From positions 1-62,464 of the forward strand of contig NZ_FNZB01000009.1 in the NCBI RefSeq assembly GCF_900109205.1: a stretch of 62,464 bases of DNA, written 5' to 3'. This DNA is from Sphingomonas sp. OV641 (GTDB lineage: Bacteria; Pseudomonadota; Alphaproteobacteria; Sphingomonadales; Sphingomonadaceae). How positions within the stretch are numbered: position 1 is the first letter of the stretch; each line of letters begins with the position of its first letter. Position numbers and translations under genes: made by a program. This document shows positions 36,238 to 48,800 of the stretch, in pieces. The notes below the pieces were generated by a model. It worked only from the letters and a program-made list of their open reading frames with translations. It made no database searches and was not told where the DNA came from.

Positions 36238-36579
36238 ATGTCTGACACGTCGATCTCGAATGTGATGGCCATTCGCGCCGAAGTGATCGCGCGAAGCCGC
36301 GCCTTGCGCGAGGCGCAGCCGACGGCACCGCCCGGCGTGACGCCGACCGCTCCAGCCTCAACCTTTGCCGACACCCTCAATGCCGTGGTGGCGAAGGTCA
36401 ACGAGACCCAGGAGCAGGAGGATGTCGTCACCGAAGCATATGAACGGGGCGAAACCACCGACATTGCGACCGTCGCGCTCATCCAGAGCCGTGCATCCAT
36501 TACGTTCGAGGCGACGCTGCAAGTCCGGAACAAGCTGCTGTCTGCATATCGAGACATCATGAACATGCCGATCGGATGA
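36238..36579 (+). CDS. fliE: FliE-type flagellar basal-body protein, orphan
   Basis: 113 aa, within the family range (about 100-115). The FliE C-terminal signature is present: QSRASITFEATLQVRNKLLS then AYRDIMNMPIG, with the usual FADTLNAVVAKVNETQ helix before it. FliE joins the MS ring and rod in flagella and normally lies next to fliF, which is absent. The gene sits between an MliC-like lipoprotein and a bestrophin. GGAGAG precedes the ATG. Confidence 0.9.
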   Translation: MSDTSISNVMAIRAEVIARSRALREAQPTAPPGVTPTAPASTFADTLNAVVAKVNETQEQEDVVTEAYERGETTDIATVALIQSRASITFEATLQVRNKLLSAYRDIMNMPIG

Positions 36580-36610
36580 CGATCGCGGAGATAACTAAGG
36601 CGGTATTGGT

Positions 36611-37498
36611 ATGATTGTCGGCACAAGGCCACGATTTACGCAGATTATTGTCGAGGTTTGGAAGCCCCTCACGATCCTGTTCGTGTGGGACGTGGCGGTG
36701 ACGGCATTCCACATGATGACCCCGATCAAGGAACCGCCTTTGCCGACGGCGCTGTTCGGCACTGCCATCGCGCTCTTCATGGGGTTTCGGACCAACGCCG
36801 CTTATGCACGCTGGTGGGAAGCGCGAACTCTTTGGGGCGCGCTCATCAATTCCTCGCGCAGTCTGGCCCGGATCACGCGCAGCCTGACCAAGGGGGAACC
36901 CGAGGGCAGTGAGATACGGCACCACATCATCCTGAGGCAGATCGCCTTTGCGCACTCGATGCGCTGCCAGCTTCGCCGACAGTCGCCCTATGAAGAAATT
37001 GCCCGGGTCGCCGGAACGGAGGTCGCCGATATGGCGGTCACTCGCCTGAACCCTGCCAATGCGCTCTTGGAGGACATATCGGGCATTTACGCTGACGCGC
37101 TCGCGGAAGGTCGGATCACCGAGATCCAGCAGGCAACTGTGGAGCGCGTCCTGATCGACATCGCCAATGCGCAGGGCGGCATGGAGCGGATCAAGAACAC
37201 GCCGCTGCCCAATGGCTTTCGGTTCTTCCCGAACCTCTTCACGCGTGTGTTCTGCGTGCTGCTCCCGATCGCGCTGGTCGAATCCCTGGGCCTTGCCACG
37301 CCGATCGGATCGACGCTGATCGGACTCGTCTTCCTCGCGGTGCTGAGCATCGGCGAGGATCTGACCGATCCGTTCGCCAATAGCGTCCACGATGTCCCGC
37401 TCACGGCCATGTGCCGCACGATCGAGATCGACCTTCTCCAAACCGCGGGACTTCCGGCCCCCGAGCCGCTGACACCTGATCACGGGGTGCTGTGGTGA
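36611..37498 (+). CDS. Bestrophin-family anion channel
   Basis: 295 aa, four membrane-spanning segments and the family motif GFRTNAAYARWWEAR near residue 60. The FVWDVAVTAFHM and GEDLTDPFANSVHDVPL segments are typical of bacterial bestrophins. Likely an inner-membrane anion or cation channel. It overlaps the next lipoprotein by 1 nt. Confidence 0.9.
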   Translation: MIVGTRPRFTQIIVEVWKPLTILFVWDVAVTAFHMMTPIKEPPLPTALFGTAIALFMGFRTNAAYARWWEARTLWGALINSSRSLARITRSLTKGEPEGSEIRHHIILRQIAFAHSMRCQLRRQSPYEEIARVAGTEVADMAVTRLNPANALLEDISGIYADALAEGRITEIQQATVERVLIDIANAQGGMERIKNTPLPNGFRFFPNLFTRVFCVLLPIALVESLGLATPIGSTLIGLVFLAVLSIGEDLTDPFANSVHDVPLTAMCRTIEIDLLQTAGLPAPEPLTPDHGVLW

Positions 37499-37887
37499 TG
37501 GGCATGCGCGCCTTGCTGCATCTGCCCGGGCTCACGATCGCGCGCGTTGGCGCCGTTCTCGTCACCGGCGTGATTGTAGGGGCGTGCAACCCGGCTCCGA
37601 GCGAACCTGTCGAACCGGCTCATGACAAGCGTGTGACGCCAAGGCTGATCGCGCAGCGCATCATGTATTGCGACGACGGCACCCGCGCCGATGTCGACTT
37701 CATCGACGACGGCCTGAAGATGGCCGTCACCTGGCTGCCGAAGGGCAGGACCGAGATCCTGCGCGCCCAGCGAACCGGTGATGAATTTCGCGGCAACCAG
37801 TCACGGGCGGTCGTGGCGGGCGGGGCGATCGCCTTCATGCGGCGCGGGAAAATCCACGTCTGTCACCGAACCCCGGAGGGATCATAG
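37498..37887 (+). CDS. Second MliC-like lipoprotein
   Basis: 129 aa from the ATG at 37498 (overlaps the bestrophin stop). A signal peptide ends with GVIVGAC lipobox. The mature region IMYCDDGTRADVDFIDD to GKIHVCHRTP has the two-Cys beta-barrel pattern of MliC but is more divergent than the 35818 gene. Confidence 0.6.
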   Translation: MGMRALLHLPGLTIARVGAVLVTGVIVGACNPAPSEPVEPAHDKRVTPRLIAQRIMYCDDGTRADVDFIDDGLKMAVTWLPKGRTEILRAQRTGDEFRGNQSRAVVAGGAIAFMRRGKIHVCHRTPEGS

Positions 37888-37890
37888 GAT

Positions 37891-38577
37891 ATGCAGGCAC
37901 TGCTTTACACGCTTGCGCCTGTGCTGGCGGTCGTAATCGGCGCGATCATCGCGAGCCGCACAAAGTTAAATCCTGGCCTCGTGGCGGGGCTACAGCATCT
38001 TGCTGCCGGCGTCGTGTTCGCGGCGGCAGCGACTGAAATCCTGCCGCAGGTCAAGCATGAGGCTTCGCCCAGCGCGACGTTGATCGGCGGGGCGGCGGGC
38101 GTCGTAACGATGCTGGGTCTCAAGGCTTTCGAGGCCCGCTTCAAGGGGCCGATGGCGCTGCTCGCCGCGATCGGCATCGACATCCTGGTCGATGGCCTGG
38201 TGCTCGGCCTTGCGTTCGTCGCGGGCGAGAAGGCGGGATTTCTGCTGACGATCGCGCTGACACTCGAAGTGCTCTTCCTGGGTCTGACACTGACCAACGA
38301 GCTGGCGGAAACCTATCGCTCGCGCCTGCGCATCATCGTGATCGTCTCGGCCTTGGCGCTGCTGCTGCCGATCGGCGCGCTCGCTGCCGTTCCTGTCGCC
38401 ACGCTCTCGCCGGTAATGGTCGCTGGCTTCCTGAGCTTTGGGCTGATGGCGCTGCTCTACCTCGTCACGGAAGAGCTGCTGGTTGAGGCGCACGAGAAGC
38501 CTGACACCCCGCTCATCAGCTCGATGTTCTTCGTAGGGTTCCTCGCCCTCCTGACGCTCGAGGAGATCATGGGATGA
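37891..38577 (+). CDS. ZIP-family metal transporter, divergent
   Basis: 228 aa with eight predicted helices. GIDILVDGLVLGLAFVAG corresponds to ZIP helix 4, but the usual His of HNFPDG is replaced, leaving only the DG. Helix 5 (ALTLEVLFLGLTL) also lacks the His of HxxPEG. Substrate choice may differ from classical ZIP zinc importers. Overlaps the CDF gene by 4 nt. Confidence 0.75.
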   Translation: MQALLYTLAPVLAVVIGAIIASRTKLNPGLVAGLQHLAAGVVFAAAATEILPQVKHEASPSATLIGGAAGVVTMLGLKAFEARFKGPMALLAAIGIDILVDGLVLGLAFVAGEKAGFLLTIALTLEVLFLGLTLTNELAETYRSRLRIIVIVSALALLLPIGALAAVPVATLSPVMVAGFLSFGLMALLYLVTEELLVEAHEKPDTPLISSMFFVGFLALLTLEEIMG

Positions 38578-39178
38578 ATGCGAGCAACGACAACGCGGGC
38601 ACGCAGGAGCGTCGCACGCTCTGGATCGTGCTGCTGCTGAACGCAGCAATCGCAGCGGGCTTTTTCGTATCCGGCGCGTTCGCCGATTCAAGTGCGCTCA
38701 TCGCCAACGGCGTCGACAATCTGTCCGACACCGCCGTTTACGCTCTCAGCCTCGTCGCGCTGACCCACGGTAAGACGTGGAAGACGCGCGCCGCGATCGC
38801 ATCGGGGGTAATGCTGCTGATCTTTGCGGGCGGCATCCTGATCGATGTCGGGCGACGCTATGTGCAGGGGAGCGAGCCGATCGGACCGACCATGATGGTC
38901 ATGTCGGCGATCGCCGGCGTCGTAAACTACCTCTGCCTGCGGCTGCTCCAGCGGCTCAAGGATCCGGACGTTAACCTACGGGCCGCCACCACCTTCAGCT
39001 TCAATGACTTCATTTCCAATGGCGGCATCCTGATCGCGGGCGTGCTGGTGCTGTGGCTGGGCACCAACTGGCCGGACCTTCTGGTCGGCTTCGCTACCGC
39101 CATCATCGCCATCAAGGGCGGTGTCGAAATCCTGCGCGACGCGCGCGCCGAAACCAAGAAAAGCGAAAGGAGGTCGTC

Positions 39179-39182
<4 letters not shown>
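38574..39182 (+). CDS. CDF-type cation transporter
   Basis: 202 aa, six membrane spans, lacking the C-terminal cytoplasmic domain of ZitB. Site residues appear in ANGVDNLSDTAVY and SFNDFISNGGIL. Related in layout to the 26551 protein. Overlaps both neighbours by 4 nt, so it is co-translated with the ZIP-like protein and the P-type ATPase. Confidence 0.83.
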
Positions 39183-41676
<2,494 letters not shown>

Positions 41677-41680
<4 letters not shown>

Positions 41681-42426
41681 AGTGGCTGGTCGCTTTCGAC
41701 CTCGACGGCACGCTCGCGGAGAGCAAACGCCCGTTATCGGAGGATATGGCCGCGATCATCGCCCGGTTGCTCGCCGTTACCGATGTGGCGGTGATCTCGG
41801 GCGGGGACTGGCCACAATTCGAAAAGCAGGTCGCGTCGCGCTTGCCTGCGGACGCAGCGCTCGACCGCCTCTGGTTGATGCCGACCACCGGCACCAAGCT
41901 CTATCGCTTCATCGATGGGGCTTGGTGCGTGGTCTATGCCGAGCTGTTCGACGATGCGGAGAAGGCGAAGATCCGCGCGGCCTTCGACCGGGCGCTGGCC
42001 GATGCCGGCCTCGCCGATGAACGCATATGGGGCGAGCGGATCGAGGATCGCGGCAGCCAGATTACCTTTTCGGGGCTGGGGCAGGCGGCGCCGCTGAAGG
42101 AAAAGGAGGGATGGGACCGGGATCGGAAAAAACGCACTGCATTGCAGGCGACCTTGCGCGCAGTGCTGCCGGGCCTCTCGATCAATCTTGGCGGTACGAC
42201 ATCGATCGACGTGACGAGGGCAGGGGTCGACAAAGGCTACGGCCTGAAGCGCCTGAGCGCCGAAAGCGGCGTGCCGCTCGACGGCATGTTGTTCATCGGC
42301 GATGCGATCTTCCCCGGTGGAAATGACTATCCCGCCGTCGAGATCGGCCTCGACACGGTCAGGGTGCGCGACGTTGCGGAAACCGCCGCCGTCGTGGCCG
42401 CCATCATCGCATGTCTGCACCGGTAG
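41677..42426 (+). CDS. HAD-IIB phosphatase, phosphomannomutase-like
   Basis: 249 aa. HAD motif I FDLDGTLAESKRPL, motif II VISGGDW, and motif IV IGDAIFPGGNDYPA are present; the cap arrangement (GTTSIDVTRAGVDKGYGLK) is like eukaryotic phosphomannomutase and related sugar phosphatases. It is coupled to the ATPase by a 4-nt overlap, an unusual partner. Confidence 0.85.
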
Positions 42427-42460
42427 GTTCGCAGATGTTCACGATCCTCGCCTTAATCAC

Positions 42461-42479
42461 GAGCGCCTTCAAGGCGCTC
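42461..42479 (+). terminator. Possible hairpin before mgtC-like gene
   Basis: GAGCGCC-TTCAA-GGCGCTC stem-loop 35 nt after the HAD stop, with a CGTTTTT run about 12 nt further. Weak terminator candidate. Confidence 0.4.
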
Positions 42480-42539
42480 GGCCCAACATTCGTTTTTAAC
42501 CTCCGATTTGGAGCGATCGCGTAGAACAGGCAGGCCGGC

Positions 42540-42995
42540 ATGTTTCAAAGCTCATGGTGGGAGATAACCACCCATATCATCAGTCTCGCCGTCGCCTACG
42601 CGCTTGCCCTTCCGGTTGGCTGGGATCGCGAGAAGGACGCCCGTAGCGCAGGCATCCGCACATTCCCGTTGGTTGCCATCGCCAGTTGCGGCTTCGTGCT
42701 GGTAGGCATCGCGATCCTCGGCCGCACGTCCCCGGCGCAGGCCAGGTTGCTCGAAGGTCTGATTACAGGCGTCGGTTTCATTGGGGGCGGCGCGATCCTG
42801 AAGAAGGGTAGCAAAGCCTCGGGTACGGCAACAGCGGCCAGCCTGTGGGCGACTGGCGCGCTCGGGGCGGCCGTCGGCTACGGCCTATACGATATCGCCT
42901 TCATCCTGAGCTGCACCACCTTCCTGACCCTGCGCTGTTCTCGTCCGCTCAAGCGCGCTACCAATGGCGACGCCTGTACTCCGGCAAGTCCATGA
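42540..42995 (+). CDS. MgtC/SapB-family membrane protein
   Basis: 151 aa, four membrane spans with the MgtC core LPVGWDREKDARSAGIRTFP, LLEGLITGVGFIGGGAIL and ASLWATGALGAAVGYG. No C-terminal ACT-like domain, as in SapB-type short forms. MgtC proteins act in Mg/phosphate homeostasis and low-Mg survival. ATGA overlap with the next gene. Confidence 0.9.
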   Translation: MFQSSWWEITTHIISLAVAYALALPVGWDREKDARSAGIRTFPLVAIASCGFVLVGIAILGRTSPAQARLLEGLITGVGFIGGGAILKKGSKASGTATAASLWATGALGAAVGYGLYDIAFILSCTTFLTLRCSRPLKRATNGDACTPASP

Positions 42996-43471
42996 CGACC
43001 TCTCAGGCGAGCCGATGGACACATCCAGTGCAAGCCCTCACCCGACGTTGGGCGCCGGCGCGGACTATCCCGGCGCGGGACCGCCAACACCGCTTGCTGC
43101 GCTGGGCGACGCTGTTGGAGCGCAATCCTCACCAGATCATCGGCCTGCTGCCTCCCTCTTGGGCAGGCGGTGACGCGCGCGGCCCGATGATCGATCGGCC
43201 GAGCGCGATCGATGTCGCATGGGACGATGTGGTGCTGCGTGTGATGGGGCTGGCGGGTCGATCGCGCCGTGAAGCCAAAGCATTCTTCGGGCTGTCGGAC
43301 GCGGAATTGGATCGAATTGTCGCTGGGTCGTGGCGGTGTCCGATCCGCCCCGCTTGGCAGGTCGCCGCGCGGATCAGGAACGTCGAGTGCCCGCGACTGG
43401 AAAACGCGATCGTAGGATCGGTCCTCGCCCTCATCCTCGTGTTCTGCGCCATCTTCTATTGGATCATCTGA
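42992..43471 (+). CDS. Hypothetical protein with C-terminal membrane anchor
   Basis: 159 aa coupled to mgtC by a 4-nt overlap. Basic N-terminus, a central helical segment (MGLAGRSRREAKAFFGLSDA) and one terminal span (IVGSVLALILVFCAIFYWII), so probably a tail-anchored inner-membrane protein. No family recognised. Confidence 0.65.
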   Translation: MTTSQASRWTHPVQALTRRWAPARTIPARDRQHRLLRWATLLERNPHQIIGLLPPSWAGGDARGPMIDRPSAIDVAWDDVVLRVMGLAGRSRREAKAFFGLSDAELDRIVAGSWRCPIRPAWQVAARIRNVECPRLENAIVGSVLALILVFCAIFYWII

Positions 43472-43483
43472 CGAGGCTGTCTT

Positions 43484-44092
43484 GTGTTCGACATCATAAC
43501 ATCGATCCTATCGGCACTCGGCGGCTTTGGCGTCTTCCTGCTGATGCTGGCCGAGAACGTCTTTCCGCCGATTCCATCGGAAGTGATCCTGCCCCTTGCG
43601 GGCTACACGGCCGCGCAGGGGCGCGGCTCGCTGTGGGTGGTCGTTATCGCTGGCACCCTCGGATCGGCCGCAGGAGCGATCCTATGGTACTATGTCGGGC
43701 GCTGGATCGGCATCGATCGGTTGAAGCGCTTTGCTTCTCGCCACGGTCGATGGCTGACGTTGACGGCGGACGAGATCGATCATGTCGATCGCTGGTTCGA
43801 CCGCTATGGCCGTTGGGCGGTTCTGTTCGGACGAATGGTCCCGGGAGTCCGGACGTTGATTTCGGTGCCAGCAGGGGTCAGCGGAATGCCCCTCGGTCCG
43901 TTCCTGCTTTCCACGCTTGCCGGCTCGGCAATATGGACCGTGATCCTCGTGCTAGCCGGCTACGAGCTGGGCGAACGCTATAATCAGGTGGCGAGCGTCA
44001 TCGAACCGGTCAGCAACGCCGTGCTCTTGCTGGCCGTCATTTGGTATCTCTGGCGGGTCGCGACCTTCGGGCGATCCGGGGATCGCCATTGA
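43484..44092 (+). CDS. DedA-family membrane protein
   Basis: 202 aa, GTG start. DedA hallmarks: ENVFPPIPSEVILPLAGY, GAILWYYVGRWIG and GRMVPGVRTLISVPAGVSGM. DedA proteins act as lipid flippases (C55-P or PE) and affect membrane potential and metal tolerance. ATGA overlap with a following small gene. Confidence 0.93.
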   Translation: MFDIITSILSALGGFGVFLLMLAENVFPPIPSEVILPLAGYTAAQGRGSLWVVVIAGTLGSAAGAILWYYVGRWIGIDRLKRFASRHGRWLTLTADEIDHVDRWFDRYGRWAVLFGRMVPGVRTLISVPAGVSGMPLGPFLLSTLAGSAIWTVILVLAGYELGERYNQVASVIEPVSNAVLLLAVIWYLWRVATFGRSGDRH

Positions 44093-44325
44093 TGAATGTC
44101 AATGGCTCGTCTCCCGTTTTTCCCGCCGGACTTTGGCTTACGGCAGCTTCGATGCTGGTCTTCGTCACGCGCTACGCCAGTGCCCTTGGCCTGGTCCCGC
44201 GAGGAACCACGTTCATTCTCATCAAGTGGATCGGGAGGCTTTACCGCATCGGGTTTCGCGCATGGCGTCGCAACGGGGGGAAGTGGCGCTGGGCCGCATC
44301 ATCAAGATCCACCGCCACAAGGTAA
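44092..44325 (+). CDS. Small membrane protein, unknown
   Basis: 77 aa, coupled to the dedA stop by 4 nt. One membrane span (AGLWLTAASMLVFVTRYASA), then a basic, Arg/Trp-rich tail. A second ATG at 44096 opens another frame of 94 aa; the first is favoured for coupling and the hydrophobic span. No family recognised. Confidence 0.45.
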   Translation: MNVNGSSPVFPAGLWLTAASMLVFVTRYASALGLVPRGTTFILIKWIGRLYRIGFRAWRRNGGKWRWAASSRSTATR

Positions 44326-44337
44326 GCGAAGCATCCT

Positions 44338-44688
44338 ATGTACTATCTTGCAGTCAAGGCCATCGTCTCGGGCATACTAATCGCGGCAGCGTCGGAAGTG
44401 GCGAAGCGCTATCCCGGGTTCGGAGCGCTGATTGCGTCGCTACCGGTCGTCTCGGTCCTTGGCATGATATGGCTGTGGCACGACCGGCCTGATGCGATGA
44501 ACATGGCGGCCCATGCGCAGGCGACCTTCTGGTTCGTACTCCCCTCGCTGCCGCTATTCCTACTGATACCAGTCCTTTTGCGTCACGGAATTGGCTTTTG
44601 GCCAGCCTTGGCCGCCGGATGCTGCCTGACCGTCCTGCTCTATATCGCGATGGTTCTCGCACTCCGGCGCTTTGGCATCGCTTTGTGA
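44338..44688 (+). CDS. DUF3147 membrane protein
   Basis: 116 aa with four membrane spans. YLAVKAIVSGILIAAASEVA, GALIASLPVVSVLGMIWLW and the final LRRFGIAL fit DUF3147. Function unknown; often beside envelope and metal genes. Confidence 0.8.
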   Translation: MYYLAVKAIVSGILIAAASEVAKRYPGFGALIASLPVVSVLGMIWLWHDRPDAMNMAAHAQATFWFVLPSLPLFLLIPVLLRHGIGFWPALAAGCCLTVLLYIAMVLALRRFGIAL

Positions 44689-44717
44689 TTTCCATGAACA
44701 ACGAGCGGGTGAACAGA

Positions 44718-45008
44718 ATGACAAACCTCAAGGAACGCGCGCTCATTGCCGCTGTCGCGACCATCGCTCTGACTGGATGCGGACTGATTAAACCACGGGA
44801 TGCTGGCTATTTCCGTTTCCACGCGGAAGAGGCGAGGCTGGTTGTCACCCGCTGCGAGCGGGGCCAGGAAACCGGCAGCGACTGCGAGGCCGCGGCCCAG
44901 GCCGTGGCCGAGCTCGATGCGGCTGCGCGCCGGCAACCTCCGGCCAGAGCCGGACGCCAGCGCGGACATGATGCTACACTGGAGAAGGAACGTGATGATC
45001 GGAATTAA
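44718..45008 (+). CDS. Small lipoprotein, EexN-like pattern
   Basis: 96 aa from the ATG at 44718 (an ATG at 44694 is an alternative). Lipobox LTGCG, then [19 protein letters not shown] and [15 protein letters not shown], which resembles the two-Cys pattern of EexN/entry-exclusion lipoproteins of conjugative plasmids. The resemblance is short, so function is tentative. Overlaps the DUF305 gene by 14 nt. Confidence 0.55.
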   Translation: MTNLKERALIAAVATIALTGCGLIKPRDAGYFRFHAEEARLVVTRCERGQETGSDCEAAAQAVAELDAAARRQPPARAGRQRGHDATLEKERDDRN

Positions 45009-45390
45009 CGGCACGCTCGCGCTGATGGTCGCAACGGCCGCTGGACTGACGCCACCTGCTGCGAGCGCACAGCACGCTCAACACGGTACGAGCGTGACCC
45101 GGGGAGCTGATGCGGGAAAGCGGGCCGACACGCCCGCAACCAGAGCCTACCGGGCCGCGAACGCCAAGATGCATGGCGCTATGGACGTGGCCTTCACTGG
45201 TGATGCCGACGCCGACTTCATGCGCGCGATGATCCCCCATCATGAAGGCGCGATCGCGATGGCCGAGATAGAATTGAGGTACGGGCGCGATCCCGCTGTT
45301 CGCCGGCTTGCAGCCGAAGTAGTGGCGACGCAGCGGCGCGAGATCGCCGAGATGCGGGCGTGGCTTGCCCGGCGCGAAACCCGCAAGTAG
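44995..45390 (+). CDS. Second DUF305 secreted metal-binding protein
   Basis: 131 aa, signal peptide (cut after ASA), a DUF305 four-helix domain with [16 protein letters not shown], lacking the Met-rich linker of the 7260 copy. An ATG at 44971 is an alternative start. Located away from the copper block, with no ECF signature seen upstream. Confidence 0.85.
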   Translation: MIGINGTLALMVATAAGLTPPAASAQHAQHGTSVTRGADAGKRADTPATRAYRAANAKMHGAMDVAFTGDADADFMRAMIPHHEGAIAMAEIELRYGRDPAVRRLAAEVVATQRREIAEMRAWLARRETRK

Positions 45391-45402
45391 CGGCCCGAAG
45401 CC

Positions 45403-45430
45403 TTACCGCCGTCAATGATGGCGGCGGTAA
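45403..45430. terminator. Hairpin between convergent genes
   Basis: TTACCGCCG / CGGCGGTAA, 9-bp stem, overlapping the stop of the minus-strand gene at 45412 and 12 nt after the DUF305 stop. Confidence 0.45.
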
Positions 45431-45687
45431 TGCCTCGGACGGGAATGACGATCATAGTGCCGATCGCGCACGTAGTGGCGAGACTGGTATCGCGGAGAGT
45501 CGGCATAATAGCCGCCACCATAATAGGGCTGCGCATAGCCATAGCCGTGATTTGACACGACCACACGTCCATGTCCGCCGTAGCTACCATGACCTGTGGA
45601 ATGACGGCCACCATGGTGCTGCGCCATCGCAGTACCAGGGACCAACGAAGCCAGCAGCCCCGCTGCAATCCAAAATGTCTTACGCAT
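45412..45687 (-). CDS. Secreted His/Gly/Tyr-rich small protein
   Basis: 91 aa, signal peptide (cut after AMA), then low-complexity sequence: QHHGGRHSTGHGSYGGHG, repeated GGGYY and HYxRDRHYDRHSRPRHYRRHH. Likely metal-binding or envelope-associated. Monocistronic, upstream of the second czc operon's end. No domain recognised. Confidence 0.65.
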   Translation of the reverse strand: MRKTFWIAAGLLASLVPGTAMAQHHGGRHSTGHGSYGGHGRVVVSNHGYGYAQPYYGGGYYADSPRYQSRHYVRDRHYDRHSRPRHYRRHH

Positions 45688-45808
45688 GTCTACTCTCCTA
45701 CCATCGGACGATAGGATCGAACGACGGCGTATTTGATATTAGGGCTTCTACTTGAACCGACACTGAACTTGATGCCGGTCAACGATACCAGAACGTGCGC
45801 ATGTAGAC

Positions 45809-48800
45809 TCAAATCTGGGCCTTTGTGGTGCCGACAGTCGAACCTTGTGCCTTTGAGCCTCTCAATCGCATGGACAACGCTGTGATGGCTGGCAGGACAA
45901 GAAGGGTCAGGATTGTCGATGTTATAAGCCCCCCGATGACGACCGTTGCGAGTGGGCGTTGCACTTCTGCTCCTGTGCCGGTCGCAAGCGCCATCGGCAC
46001 GAAGCCAAGAGACGCGACCAGCGCGGTCATCAGCACCGGACGGACGCGCTCCATTGCGCCGCCCACGATCGCATCGTCGTCGGCCGCACCGTCTTCGCGA
46101 TACTTTCCGATCGCACTCATCATCACGAGGCCGTTGAGGACGGCAACGCCCGATAGGGCTATGAACCCGACCGCTGCGGTGATCGAGAAGGGGATACCGC
46201 GCAGCAGCAGCGCAAACACGCCCCCTGCGAGCGCCATCGGCACCGCCGAGAACACGATCGCCGCCGACACGAAGCTGCCGAGCGCCATGTAGAGCAGGGC
46301 ATAGATCGCGATAAAGCAGATCGGCACGACGATCAGCAGGCGCAACCGAGCCGATTGCAGGCTCTCGAAGGTGCCGCCCCACTCAGTATACATGCCGGCG
46401 GGAAGCTGCATCTGGCCGATCCTCGCCTGTGCTTCGTCGACGAACCCGCCAAGATCGCGCCCGCGGACGTTGATCTGCACGACCACCATCCGCTTGCCAT
46501 TCTCGCGACTAACCTGGTTCAACCCCTGCGTGTAGTTGAACCGGGCGACCTGGCTGAGCGGGATCGAGCGCGCCACCTGACCCTCGGCAGTGGGCAGCAT
46601 CACCGGGATCGACCCCAGTGTCTCAAGGTCATCCCGTTGCGCATCGGGGAGGCGGACCACGACGTCGAACCGCCGGTCTCCCTCGAACAACAACCCGGCC
46701 TCGCGCCCGCCAAGCGCAGCCGAGACCGTGTTCGCCACCTCCTCAACCGACAGGCCATAACGGCCCGCCGCTTGCCGATCGATCTGCACGTCGAAGGTCG
46801 GCGCGCCGGACGTCTGTTCGGCACTCACGTCACCAGCGCCCGGGATGGTGCGCATGACGGAAGCGATGCGCCGCGCCTGTTCGCTCATCGCGTCGAGGTC
46901 ATCGCCGTAGAGTTTGATCGCGACGTCGGCGCGAACGCCGGCGATCAGCTCGTTGAAGCGCATCTGGATCGGTTGCTGAATCTCTGTTCGGTTGCCGATC
47001 AGCGGTTTCATCCGCTCCTCGATGCGGCGAAGGATGTCCTCCTTGCTCTTAACCTCCGCCGGCCACTCGTCCTCTGGCTTTGGAATCACATAGGTATCCG
47101 ACGCATTGGGCGGCATCGGATCGGTGCCGAGATCGGCGTTGCCGTTCTTAGAGAAGACCAGCGCCACCTCCGGCAGCGTCTTCAATGCATTCTCGATCTG
47201 AAGCTGCATCTGTGTCGACTGATCGATCGACGCCGATGGCACGCGGAAGTTGGTGACGGTTATGTCCTTCTCGTCGAGCTGCGGCATGAACTCCTCGCCG
47301 AGCAAGCCAAAGCTCAGCACTGCCGCGACGAACACGCCGACACCGCCCAGAATGAAGGGCATCGGCCGAGCTACGCCCCTGCCCAGCACGGGGGCGTAGC
47401 GTTCCTTGAACCAGCGGATCGGCTTCACTTCCGTCTCGCTGACCCGGCCCTTGACGACGATCGCGATCATCGCGGGAACGAAGGTCAGCGACAGGACGAA
47501 AGCGGAGGCGAGCGCCACCATCAACGTGATCGCCATCGGCGCGAACGTCTTGCCCTCAACGCCCTGGAAGGTGAGCAGCGGCACGAAGACGAGGAAGATG
47601 ATGAGCTGACCATAAACGGTCGGCCGCACCATCTCCTTGGCCGCGAGTGTCGTTTCCTCCATCCGCTCGTCGCGGGTGAGAAGCCGGCCTTCATGCTCCT
47701 GGCGCTCGGCGAGGCGGCGAAGCGCATTCTCGACGATGATGACGGCGCCGTCGACGATCAGCCCGAAGTCGAGCGCTCCAAGGCTCATCAGGTTGCCCGA
47801 TACGCCCAGCCCGTTCATGCCGGCGGCCGTCATCAGCATAGTGATCGGGATGACCGCAGCGGTGATGAGCGCGGCGCGGATGTTGCCGAGCAGCAGGAAC
47901 AGCACGACGATGACGAGCAGCGCGCCTTCTGTGAGGTTCTTTTCGACCGTCGCGATCGTCGCGTTGACCAGCTTGGACCGGTTGTAGACCGGCTCGGCGA
48001 ACACGTCGGGCGGCAGCGCCTTGTTGATCTGCGTCAGCTTCTCGGCGGCATCGGTCGCGACGATGCGGCTGTTGTCGCCCACCAGCATCAGCACGGTCGA
48101 GATGACCGCTTCCGATCCCATGCGACTGCCGGATCCGGTGCGGACCGCACCGCCGATCACGACCTGGCCCACGTCCTTGACGCGGATGGGAACGCCGTTC
48201 CGGGTTGCCACGACGGCTTCCTGAATGTCATCGATCGATTTGAGGCGAGCATCGGCGCGGACAAGGAAGCTCTCGCCGGCACGGCGGACGTAATTGGAGC
48301 CGGCAGAGAGATTGGCCCGCTCCATCGCGTCCGCCAACTCCGTCACCGACAGCCCATAGCTAACGAGCGCGTTCAGGTTTGGCTCGATCAGATATTGCTT
48401 CACATAGCCGCCGTTGGAATCAACCCCGGCGACGCCGCGCACGGCGCGCATCTGTGGGCGGATGATCCAATCCTGCACCGTGCGGAGATATGCCGCCTTC
48501 GCCAGCTCGGTGGTCAGGCGTTCGCCCTCGGGCGTGAGATAGCTGCCGTCCGACTGCCAGCCCGGCTTCCCATCGACCGTCTTCAAGCCCTTGCCGTCGG
48601 GGTGACGGAAGGCGACCGAATAGAAGAAAATCTCGCCGAGCCCGGTGCTGAGCGGTGCTAGGATCGGCTGCGCGTTGGAAGGCAGGCTGTCGCGCGATTG
48701 TGCGAGCCGTTCCGTCACCTGCTGGCGCGCGAAGTAAATGTCGGTGCGGTCGGTGAAGACCGCCGTTACCTGGCTGAAGCCGTTGCGCGAGATGGAGCGG

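Noticed and set aside
46355..48661. Plus-strand open frame of 768 aa
   Set aside because: Antisense to the second czcA, which has full RND motifs.
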